Under the pieces are notes generated by a model. The model saw nothing but the letters and a program-made list of their open reading frames with translations. It had not been told where the DNA came from and ran no database searches. Positions 44,661 through 51,850 of a DNA stretch of 64,000 nt are shown here, piece after piece. The position numbers were made by a program, and so were the translations under genes. How positions within the stretch are numbered: the first letter of the stretch is position 1; the number at the start of each line of letters is the position of its first letter. The stretch comes from Pedobacter frigidisoli (GTDB taxonomy: Bacteria > Bacteroidota > Bacteroidia > Sphingobacteriales > Sphingobacteriaceae), in contig NZ_SJSN01000009.1 of assembly GCF_004331675.1 (NCBI RefSeq), positions 1-64,000 on the forward strand, read 5' to 3'.

Positions 44661-44775
44661 AAAATTTATTCTAATTATTTTTTTTTGCAAATATCGTGTT
44701 TAAATGGCAGAAATTAGATTTTAAAACAATAATTTCATTAAAAATTTCCAGGACAAAAAAACCTCAATAACTATT

Positions 44776-45291
44776 ATGAAAATACTCTTATCTATAACTC
44801 TAATCGCACTTGCAATGAACGTTTCTGCACAAGATTTAAATAAAAAAATTCACGATCAAGCTAAAAACAAAGACATACTCATTAACACCTGCACACGTGA
44901 GGGAATTACCACCTTTCCAGAGTTTAAGGAAATGTACGATCCTATTTATGCAGCGTATGTTCCTGATGCAGCAACTATGATCGAATTGAAAAAATTGGTT
45001 AAAAAGGAAAGGATTAAGATTGTTTTTGGTACTTGGTGCGGAGATAGTAAAGTTAACGTTCCCAATTTTTTTAAGGTTTTAGATGCTTTGCACTTTAAGG
45101 AAAAAAATGTGAATATTATTGCAGTTGATGGAAGCAAAAAAGCTGAAAACGGTATAATTGATGGTTTAGATATACAAAGAGTACCAACATTTATTGTTTA
45201 TGATAAAAAAGGAAAAGAGCTAGGAAGAATTATTGAACACCCAAAAACGACACTTGAGGGCGATTTATTGGCCATTTATAAAAAGAAATAA
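44776..45291 (+). CDS. Periplasmic thioredoxin-fold protein lacking the resolving cysteine
   Basis: 171 residues. The signal peptide ends at SAQ (about 19). The thioredoxin fold is seen in KIVFGTWCGDSKVNVPNF and in the cis-Pro loop QRVPTFIVYDKKG. The active site reads WCGDS, so Cys88 has no CxxC partner. A second cysteine lies at residue 39. It could be a monothiol redox protein, an isomerase-like partner binder or a redox-inactive member. The ung start overlaps nothing but follows 73 nt later. It is exported, unlike ung. Confidence 0.8.
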   Translation: MKILLSITLIALAMNVSAQDLNKKIHDQAKNKDILINTCTREGITTFPEFKEMYDPIYAAYVPDAATMIELKKLVKKERIKIVFGTWCGDSKVNVPNFFKVLDALHFKEKNVNIIAVDGSKKAENGIIDGLDIQRVPTFIVYDKKGKELGRIIEHPKTTLEGDLLAIYKKK

Positions 45292-45364
45292 TAAACTTTT
45301 GCCGATAGAATATGCTTTTATAGTAAATAGCCATAACTATTCTCACAAAACACTTATAAAATAT

Positions 45365-46045
45365 ATGCCTGCATCATTAGAACCTGGTTGGTTAGCTGTT
45401 TTAGATAACGAATTTGAAAAAGATTACATGAAAAATCTGAAATCTTTTTTACAGGAGGAAAAACAAAATGGCGCTACGGTTTATCCCAAAGGTGCTGATA
45501 TTTTCAATGCTTTAAACACTACTCCATTTGATGCAGTTAAAGTGGTTATTTTAGGTCAGGATCCTTACCATGGTGCCGGACAAGCACATGGATTATCATT
45601 TTCTGTTCAACGTGGGGTAACAATTCCGCCATCTTTAAAAAACATTTACAAGGAGTTGGAAACTGATATCGAGGGTTTTAAAACACCGCAACATGGCAAT
45701 TTAACCCATTGGGCAGAGCAAGGTGTATTGCTTTTAAATGCCACTTTAACCGTTCGTGCTTCAGAGGCTGGCTCGCACCAAAAACGCGGTTGGGAAATTT
45801 TTACTGATGAGATAATCAAAGCCCTTTCTGAAAAACGCGAACATATCGTTTTTTTGCTTTGGGGAAAATATGCACAACAAAAAGCCGAATTGATAGATCA
45901 AAAAAAACACTACGTTTTAACTGCAGCACACCCATCGCCTTTCTCCGCATTTAATGGATTTTTCGATTCAAAACATTTCTCTAAAACCAATCAATTGCTG
46001 GTGCAAAATAACCTTACACCAATCGACTGGAATTTACCAGCATAA
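45365..46045 (+). CDS. ung: Uracil-DNA glycosylase
   Basis: 226 residues from the ATG at 45365. The frame extends to 45233, but the extra residues overlap the redox gene and are not family-like. Family 1 signatures are complete: the water-activating GQDPYHG and the DNA-binding HPSPFSAFNGFFDSKHFS, with GVLLLNATLTVR between. It removes uracil from DNA and starts base excision repair. The stop overlaps the hydrolase ATG (TAATG), so both are coupled. Confidence 0.95.
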   Translation: MPASLEPGWLAVLDNEFEKDYMKNLKSFLQEEKQNGATVYPKGADIFNALNTTPFDAVKVVILGQDPYHGAGQAHGLSFSVQRGVTIPPSLKNIYKELETDIEGFKTPQHGNLTHWAEQGVLLLNATLTVRASEAGSHQKRGWEIFTDEIIKALSEKREHIVFLLWGKYAQQKAELIDQKKHYVLTAAHPSPFSAFNGFFDSKHFSKTNQLLVQNNLTPIDWNLPA

Positions 46046-46737
46046 TGAACGCTTATTTTATTAGCGGTTTAGGTGCCGATAAAAGGATATTTTCGAGATT
46101 AAGGCTTAATGAAAGTATCAATATTATTCACATCGATTGGATAACTCCATTTAAGAATGAATCTCTTATGGATTACGCTGAAAGATTAAGCAAGGTTATT
46201 GACGTGAATTTACCTTTTGCATTAGTTGGCGTATCTTTTGGAGGAATGATTGTTGTAGAAATTTCAAAAATTCTAAACCCAGTTTCGACCATTATTATTT
46301 CTAGTGCTGTTTTTAGTAGTGATTTACCTTTTCTTTATCGCCTAGCTGGTAAACTCAATCTAGTTAAATTTATTCCTACTTGGTTATTAAAATCATCAAA
46401 TAAACTTACACAAAACTTTTTTTTTGGTACTAAAGGTAAAAGTGAAAAAATGCTTTTGGGCAGAATTATTAGCGACACCGATCCCACTTTTTTGAAATGG
46501 GCAATTGGAAGTATTCTCAGCTGGCGCAACGAAATCAAAGCTAAAAACCTGATTCACATCCACGGAAATGCAGATAGAATATTGTATTCTAAAAGCGCTC
46601 AACCAGATTTAATGATTAAAAACGGAACTCACTTTATGGTTTATCAGCAAGCTGATGAAATATCAAAAATTATTGACAATGTAGTTTTGAGCGAAAGAGA
46701 TTGCCACATTCCGTTGAAAAATCGGAATTCGCAATGA
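46045..46737 (+). CDS. Alpha/beta-hydrolase family protein with repeat-derived C-terminus
   Basis: 230 residues. The nucleophile elbow is GVSFGG with Ser near residue 65; Asp is in HGNADRIL and His in NGTHFMVYQQA, so the Ser-Asp-His triad is complete. Substrate is unknown. The last 12 or so codons (ERDCHIPLKNRNSQ) are read through a palindromic intergenic repeat (46697-46738), so the natural protein may have ended earlier in an ancestor. It is translationally coupled to ung. Confidence 0.8.
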   Translation: MNAYFISGLGADKRIFSRLRLNESINIIHIDWITPFKNESLMDYAERLSKVIDVNLPFALVGVSFGGMIVVEISKILNPVSTIIISSAVFSSDLPFLYRLAGKLNLVKFIPTWLLKSSNKLTQNFFFGTKGKSEKMLLGRIISDTDPTFLKWAIGSILSWRNEIKAKNLIHIHGNADRILYSKSAQPDLMIKNGTHFMVYQQADEISKIIDNVVLSERDCHIPLKNRNSQ

Positions 46738-46738
46738 C
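46697..46738. repeat. Palindromic repeat overlapping the hydrolase C-terminal codons
   Basis: ATTGC (46700-46704) with GCAAT (46731-46735), and ATTCCG (46708-46713) with CGGAAT (46723-46728), form an interrupted stem. Words such as AGATTGCCAC and GCAATGACG are common in intergenic DNA of many bacteria. A degenerate copy lies at 376-404. Confidence 0.6.
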
Positions 46739-46746
46739 GATAGCAG

Positions 46747-46770
46747 GGAAAGCCCCTTTAGGGGTTTGGG
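46747..46770. terminator. Convergent terminator-like hairpin between the hydrolase and Lrp genes
   Basis: AAGCCCC-TTTA-GGGGTTT (46750-46767) is a 7-bp stem with a four-base loop. It lies in the 34-nt gap between two convergent stops. The T tract is weak. Confidence 0.55.
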
Positions 46771-46771
46771 G

Positions 46772-47242
46772 TTAATACTCCAAAGGAACGATAGGCTCTT
46801 TCTTTGTCGTTGACATAATCATCATCGTTTGGAAAGTTTTAACCACCGAAATCTTGCTAATTTTCTCCATAATTAAACGTTCATAAGATTTGATGTCTTT
46901 AACATAAACTTTTAACAGAAAATCTGCTTGGCCAGTAACATGGTGACATTCGGTAATTTCCTTTATTTGGTTTACTTCATCCAAAAAGATTTGGATTGTA
47001 TTGTTTTTATGGAAATCTAATTGAATTTGGATAAAAGTTTTAATGCCTAATCCTAGTTTTTCTTCATCAACTAAAGCATGGTAACTTTTAATAAAACCAG
47101 CCATTTCCAATTTACGAACACGTTCTAGTGTTGGAGCTGGAGATAAGCCAATTTCTTGCGATAAAAGTAGGTTGGTAATTCTACCATTCTCTTGTAAGAT
47201 TCTTAAAATTTTAAAATCAATTTTATCTAATTCTGATGCCAT
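46772..47242 (-). CDS. Lrp/AsnC-family transcriptional regulator
   Basis: 156 residues. An N-terminal winged HTH spans about 5-55 (DKIDFKILRILQENGRITNLLLSQEIGLSPAPTLERVRKLEMAGFI). A C-terminal RAM ligand-binding domain follows (about 65-140; FIQIQLDFHKN, ITECHHVTGQADFLLKVYV). Such proteins sense amino acids and control their metabolism. It is divergent from mntR (126-nt shared promoter region). The target is unknown. Confidence 0.92.
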   Translation of the reverse strand: MASELDKIDFKILRILQENGRITNLLLSQEIGLSPAPTLERVRKLEMAGFIKSYHALVDEEKLGLGIKTFIQIQLDFHKNNTIQIFLDEVNQIKEITECHHVTGQADFLLKVYVKDIKSYERLIMEKISKISVVKTFQTMMIMSTTKKEPIVPLEY

Positions 47243-47303
47243 ATAAATTCAAAGGTATTGAGAACACAAACATAACCAAATTATATTCTAAATTTTAACA
47301 TAA

Positions 47304-47363
47304 TTTATCTAATATATTTTAATAAATAATTTTTAGATTTACCTAAAAATAAAATTAGATAAA
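47304..47363. promoter_or_regulatory. Nested inverted repeats upstream of mntR, candidate MntR operator
   Basis: ATTTTTAG (47329-47336) and CTAAAAAT (47343-47350) are perfect 8-bp arms around ATTTAC, giving the DtxR-like core TTTTAGATTTACCTAAAA. An outer pair TTTATCTAAT (47304-47313) / ATTAGATAAA (47354-47363) surrounds it. It lies 18 nt before mntR and is likely autoregulatory. Confidence 0.6.
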
Positions 47364-47368
47364 TATAA

Positions 47369-48031
47369 ATGCAAAGTTTTACCGAAGAGAATTATCTTAA
47401 AATTATTTACCACCTCGCAGAGCTAACAAACAACGTTCAAACCAATTCAATTGCCGAAAAAATGCAAACCAAACCAGCATCGGTAACCGATATGATTAAG
47501 AAACTGGCTGATAAGGGCTTTGTTGATTACATTAAATATCAAGGCGTTACTTTGACTGAAAAAGGGAGAAATGCAGCGATTGATATTGTTCGTAAACATC
47601 GTTTATGGGAAGTATTTCTCGTAAATAAGCTAAATTTTAAATGGGATGAAGTACACGACGTTGCTGAAGAATTAGAGCACATAAAATCGGTTGATTTAAT
47701 TGAAAGGTTGGATGAATTTTTGGGATTTCCAAAATCTGATCCACACGGTGATCCAATTCCGGATAAAAACGGAAGATTTGCAAAAAACCATTTTACCAAG
47801 CTAATTGAGCTGAAAATAGGCGATTCTGGAACAATTACAGGTGTTAGTCAGCATAGTTCTGCCTTTTTAAAACATTTGGAAAAATTAGGTTTAACGCTGG
47901 GCAAACAAATTCAAATAAATGATGTTACGGATTTCGATGGTTCAGTAGAAATTCTGGTAGCCGATAAACAAATTAATATTAGTAGAGAAGTTGCGAAACA
48001 TATTTTAATCAGCAATAATGGCAAAAACTGA
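47369..48031 (+). CDS. mntR: DtxR/MntR-family metal-dependent repressor
   Basis: 220 residues. The N-terminal winged HTH (about 1-62; EENYLKIIYHLAELTNNVQTNSIAEKMQTKPASVTDMIKKL) is followed by a metal-binding/dimerisation domain (about 63-140; RHKLWEVF-like RKHRLWEVFLV, EELEHIKSVDLIERLDEFLGFP). A FeoA/SH3-like C-terminal domain spans about 150-215. The gene overlaps mntH by 14 nt and a palindrome fits an autoregulated Mn/Fe operator. It probably represses mntH when manganese is sufficient. Confidence 0.9.
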   Translation: MQSFTEENYLKIIYHLAELTNNVQTNSIAEKMQTKPASVTDMIKKLADKGFVDYIKYQGVTLTEKGRNAAIDIVRKHRLWEVFLVNKLNFKWDEVHDVAEELEHIKSVDLIERLDEFLGFPKSDPHGDPIPDKNGRFAKNHFTKLIELKIGDSGTITGVSQHSSAFLKHLEKLGLTLGKQIQINDVTDFDGSVEILVADKQINISREVAKHILISNNGKN

Positions 48032-49880
48032 ATCGTTAAGTGAGGTACATCAAAGCGTAAGTACAGATAAAAGGAAGGGTTGGAGAAGAATTTTATCCTT
48101 TATCGGCCCGGCGTATCTAATCAGTGTGGGTTACATGGATCCAGGAAACTGGGCTACCGACTTGGCAGGTGGAAGTAAATTCGGCTATCAACTCATCTGG
48201 GTTTTACTAATGTCCAACTTAATTGCTTTGTTATTACAGTCTTTAAGTGCTCGTTTGGGTATTGTAAGAGGATTAGATTTAGCACAGGCTTCAAAACACG
48301 CTTATCCGCGATGGGCAAATATTCCTTTATTTGGATTAGCACAAACTGCGATCATTGCATGCGATTTGGCTGAAATTATTGGTATGGCCATCGGTTTGCA
48401 ATTGCTGTTTGGTTTACCATTAATCTGGGGCATTTCAATCACAATTTTCGATACCATTTTATTGTTATTCCTTTTAAATAAGGGAATGAGGGCAATGGAG
48501 GGATTTATTGTTTCCATGGTTTTCATCGTTGGTATTTCATTTTTAGTGGAAATGTTTATTGTAGAGCCATCCTTAAAAGATGTTGTTCGAGGTTTTGAAC
48601 CATCAATATTAAGTGGAGATGCTTTGTATATCGCCATCGGCATTATTGGTGCCACGGTGATGCCACACAACCTATATTTGCACTCTTCCTTAGTTCAAAC
48701 CAGAAAGATAGAACGAACCAATAAAGGCATTAAAGAAGCGCTAAAATTCAATTTAATTGATACTACAGTTGCCTTAAACCTTGCGTTTTTTGTAAACGCG
48801 GCAATTCTAATTCTGGCTGCTGCTGCATTTTATACAAACGGACATCATGAGGTTGCTGAAATCCAAGATGCACACAAGTTATTGTCCAATATTTTTGGTG
48901 ATGTTGCTCCTGCCCTATTTGCAATAGCATTAATAGCTGCTGGCCAAAGTTCTACCGTTACGGGAACGCTTGCTGGTCAGATTATTATGGAAGGTCATAT
49001 CAATTTAAGAATTCAACCTTGGCTTCGTCGTTTAATTACCCGTTTATTAGCCATTATTCCTGCATTTTTCACCATTCTTCATTATGGAGAGAATGCGCTT
49101 GGCGGCTTATTGGTTTTGAGTCAGGTGGTTTTGAGTTTACAGTTGGGTTTTGCGGTTATTCCGTTGATTCATTTTAACTCAGATAAAAAATTGATGAAAG
49201 ATTTCGCCATCAAAACCTGGGTAAAGGTTTTAGCGTGGACAAGTGCTTTTGCAATTATTGCATTAAATGTAAAATTAGTTATCGAAGAAATAAGTGGATG
49301 GGCCAAGGAAGGAAATAACTGGTGGATCTACGTTTTTGTAATACCCGCCTTAATTGCAATAGTATTGTTGCTTCTTTACGTATTTTTTCACCCATTGTTG
49401 GAGAAAAAGAATAGAGAAAGACAAATGGTTCCTCATGGTAATGCGCTTGAAATTGGTAAAATTGAAAAGATTAATTACCAGCGTATTGGCATTGCCGTTG
49501 ATTTCTCCAAAAATGATAGAAATACGATTAGGCATGCCTTGATTCAGGGAGGAAAAGATGCGCACTATTACTTAATCCACGTAGTTGAAACCGCAGCAGC
49601 TAGGTATCATGGAGAAATTGTAATGGATCACGAAACACAGAGTGATGCAGAAAACCTTGAAAAATACAAAGTCAACTTAGAAGATTTAGGCTATGACTCT
49701 ACACCATTCATTGGTTTTGGGAGCACATCAAAGGCTATTGCAGATATTAGCAATAAAAATGGGCTGGATCTTTTAGTAATGGGTGCCCACGGACATAAAG
49801 GGTTGAAAGACTTAATTTTCGGAACAACTGTGGATGCTGTAAGACATAAAGTAAATATCCCAGTTTTAATTATCAGGTAG
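48018..49880 (+). CDS. mntH: Nramp-family Mn2+/Fe2+ transporter fused to a UspA domain
   Basis: 620 residues, longer than the roughly 420 of ordinary MntH. Residues 1-460 form an Nramp transporter with the metal-binding DPGN (41-44) in helix 1 and MPHNLYLHS in helix 6. Residues about 480-620 form a universal stress protein domain (YQRIGIAVDFSKNDRNTIRHAL; GAHGHKGLKDLIFGTTVDAVRH with the nucleotide-binding glycine pattern). The proton-coupled transporter imports Mn(II); the cytosolic Usp tail may sense ATP. The start overlaps mntR by 14 nt. It is convergent with the next gene at only 3 nt. Confidence 0.92.
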   Translation: MAKTESLSEVHQSVSTDKRKGWRRILSFIGPAYLISVGYMDPGNWATDLAGGSKFGYQLIWVLLMSNLIALLLQSLSARLGIVRGLDLAQASKHAYPRWANIPLFGLAQTAIIACDLAEIIGMAIGLQLLFGLPLIWGISITIFDTILLLFLLNKGMRAMEGFIVSMVFIVGISFLVEMFIVEPSLKDVVRGFEPSILSGDALYIAIGIIGATVMPHNLYLHSSLVQTRKIERTNKGIKEALKFNLIDTTVALNLAFFVNAAILILAAAAFYTNGHHEVAEIQDAHKLLSNIFGDVAPALFAIALIAAGQSSTVTGTLAGQIIMEGHINLRIQPWLRRLITRLLAIIPAFFTILHYGENALGGLLVLSQVVLSLQLGFAVIPLIHFNSDKKLMKDFAIKTWVKVLAWTSAFAIIALNVKLVIEEISGWAKEGNNWWIYVFVIPALIAIVLLLLYVFFHPLLEKKNRERQMVPHGNALEIGKIEKINYQRIGIAVDFSKNDRNTIRHALIQGGKDAHYYLIHVVETAAARYHGEIVMDHETQSDAENLEKYKVNLEDLGYDSTPFIGFGSTSKAIADISNKNGLDLLVMGAHGHKGLKDLIFGTTVDAVRHKVNIPVLIIR

Positions 49881-49883
49881 TGA

Positions 49884-50363
49884 TTATTTAGCAAGAACTT
49901 TCATTATTTTTTTTATTCCTCCATCACCAGCATTGTAAACCAAAAGTTTCCCCGCAGGTGAGTAAAGATACATTGCTGGGTACATTTTGGGTAAAAAGGC
50001 AGGGATAAACATATGATTCTTATCTTGCAATACGGTCACATTTGGCTTGGCATTTAATCCTTTGGCGTAAGAATTAAAAAATTTGGGAATAATGTAGGCT
50101 TCATCCAATGTAATCATGTAAATGTTTATATTTTTAAACTGCGCATAATTCGTGTTCAGCAATTTTGTTTCCCTTTGGCAATGCTCGCAAGTACAATCAA
50201 AAAGTATGAAAAGATTTTTTTTACCTTGAGCTAAATCCTTATTTGAGAATACCTTACCATCCAATTTAAAAAATGTAAATTGAGGTAAAAGGGTTGGCTG
50301 TTGCGCATTTGCTTGATAAGTAAAGGCAAATAAGAGAATTAAGAGTAGGTTTCTGAATTTCAT
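49884..50363 (-). CDS. TlpA/ResA-like thioredoxin-fold protein
   Basis: 159 residues from the ATG at 50363 (a TTG two codons upstream is less likely). The signal peptide is MKFRNLLLILLFAFTYQANAQ. The thioredoxin fold has the CxxC motif CEHC (Cys59, Cys62), preceded by LFILFDCT with an extra Cys57. The family members act as periplasmic thiol-disulfide oxidoreductases, often in cytochrome c maturation or as peroxiredoxin-like AhpC/TSA proteins. No cytochrome gene is near. Its stop lies 3 nt from the mntH stop, without a terminator between. Confidence 0.8.
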   Translation of the reverse strand: MKFRNLLLILLFAFTYQANAQQPTLLPQFTFFKLDGKVFSNKDLAQGKKNLFILFDCTCEHCQRETKLLNTNYAQFKNINIYMITLDEAYIIPKFFNSYAKGLNAKPNVTVLQDKNHMFIPAFLPKMYPAMYLYSPAGKLLVYNAGDGGIKKIMKVLAK

Positions 50364-50509
50364 TTTCAATGTTTAAGATTCAAACTTAATTGAATAAATA
50401 CGAACGTAATAATATATCGTTAGCTTTTACAAACAGATGAACATTCTATTTGTTAATTTTAGCCTAAGATGAATTATAATAAAAACACAATTATAACATC
50501 AAATTTTAA

Positions 50510-50563
50510 GATATTTGCAACCCAGCATTTTTTGCTGCTTTTAATTGTAGATTAACCATCTAC
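50510..50563 (+). promoter_or_regulatory. Putative smpB promoter and leader hairpin
   Basis: GATATTTG (50510-50517) is one base off the -7 consensus. In the leader, GTAGAT (50547-50552) pairs with ATCTAC (50558-50563) around a 5-nt loop, 19 nt before the TTG start of smpB. Confidence 0.4.
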
Positions 50564-50582
50564 CCGTAACACAATACAAGTT

Positions 50583-51032
50583 TTGAAAAACGACATCAAT
50601 ATAAAAAATAAAAGAGCATATTTTGATTACAATTTACTTGATAAATACGTAGCAGGAATTGCGCTTTTAGGAACTGAAATAAAAGCAATTAGACAAGGTA
50701 AAGCAAACATGACCGATGCTTTCTGCATGTTTATTGGCGGAAATTTATACGTTAGAAACCTACATGTTTCTGAATACAGCCATAGCTCATTTTATCACCA
50801 CGATATTAAAAGAGATAGAGCTTTACTGCTTCAAAAGAAAGAAATAAGAAAACTGAAGCTTAAAGGCGAGGAAAAAGGCTATACAATTGTTCCGCTAAGA
50901 ATTTTCATTAACGAAAGAGGTTTTGCCAAAATGGAAATTGCATTGGCCCAAGGTAAAAAAGAATTCGATAAACGTGATAGCTTGAAAGATAAGGACGTAA
51001 AACGTGAAATGGATAGAGCGATGAAAAGATAA
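50583..51032 (+). CDS. smpB: SsrA-binding protein SmpB
   Basis: A 149-residue OB-fold partner of tmRNA in trans-translation ribosome rescue. Signatures are NKRAYFDYNLLDKYVAGIALLGTEIKAIRQGKAN, RNLHVSEYSHSS, RDRALLLQKKEI and the C-terminal basic tail GKKEFDKRDSLKDKDVKREMDRAMKR. It starts at a TTG (50583), the only plausible start in frame. No ssrA gene is visible here. It converges with pcm at 68 nt. Confidence 0.95.
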   Translation: MKNDINIKNKRAYFDYNLLDKYVAGIALLGTEIKAIRQGKANMTDAFCMFIGGNLYVRNLHVSEYSHSSFYHHDIKRDRALLLQKKEIRKLKLKGEEKGYTIVPLRIFINERGFAKMEIALAQGKKEFDKRDSLKDKDVKREMDRAMKR

Positions 51033-51034
51033 CT

Positions 51035-51069
51035 GAGTTTGGAGTTGAGGGTTTAGAGTTTTGAGTAAT
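51035..51069. repeat. Five imperfect heptad repeats after smpB
   Basis: GAGTTTG-GAGTTGA-GGGTTTA-GAGTTTT-GAGTAAT, about 7 nt per unit, immediately follow the smpB stop. The segment AACTCTCAACC (51072-51082) can pair partly with it, so the sequence may act as a weak bidirectional terminator. Confidence 0.4.
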
Positions 51070-51100
51070 CCCAACTCTCAACCTATCACTCCCAGCTTGT

Positions 51101-51757
51101 TTACCACGCCTGATCGCCAACCAATGGCACAAACCTAAAAGTATCTAATACAATTTTATCATAGTCAGTTTCGCTCACACGGATTACCGTAACCATTTTT
51201 TGGGTTTTCTCATCACCTACCGGGATAACCAAAATGCCACCAATTTTTAACTGTTTAAGCAGGATTTCAGGTACAAGAGGCGCTCCAGCGGTTACAATGA
51301 TTTTATCGTAAGGAGCATGTTTGGCAATCCCTTTCGATCCATCTCCACAGTAAAAGGTTGGCTTATATCCCATCCCAGGTAAAACCTGAATAGTTCTGTT
51401 GTAAATATTTTCTTGCCTTTCGATGGTAAAAACTTGTGCCCCAAGCTCCATTAAAATACAGGTTTGGTATCCAGAACCGGTGCCAATTTCCAATACTTTA
51501 TCGCCTTTTTTAATGTGCAACAATTCACTTTGGTAAGCTACGGTATAAGGTTGAGAAATAGTTTGTCCATCGCCAATTGGAAAGGCAATATCTTTGTAAG
51601 ATTGATTCCAAAAAGTTTCATCAAAGAAAAAATGTCGAGGTACTTTTCCGATTGCAGTTAATACATTTTCATCTCCAATTCCGCGAGATTTTAGTAATTC
51701 AACCAGCTTCTTTCTCGCACCACGTTCTCGGTAATTATCAACAAATTTATAGGCCAT
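51101..51757 (-). CDS. pcm: Protein-L-isoaspartate O-methyltransferase
   Basis: A 218-residue class I methyltransferase that repairs isoaspartyl damage. Family motifs are VPRHFFFDE, the substrate-binding GDGQTISQPYTVA, the SAM-binding VLEIGTGSGYQ and IVTAGAPLVPE. Length is normal. It lies downstream of priA in the same direction, 93 nt apart, and may be co-transcribed. Confidence 0.94.
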   Translation of the reverse strand: MAYKFVDNYRERGARKKLVELLKSRGIGDENVLTAIGKVPRHFFFDETFWNQSYKDIAFPIGDGQTISQPYTVAYQSELLHIKKGDKVLEIGTGSGYQTCILMELGAQVFTIERQENIYNRTIQVLPGMGYKPTFYCGDGSKGIAKHAPYDKIIVTAGAPLVPEILLKQLKIGGILVIPVGDEKTQKMVTVIRVSETDYDKIVLDTFRFVPLVGDQAW

Positions 51758-51850
51758 GAAGTCTCAAAATTAGTTTTTTTTAATGGTGATGCAAGATAAA
51801 GAAATCAACATTACCCTAAGTTGCAGTAAATCAAAACTAAAATTAAAATA

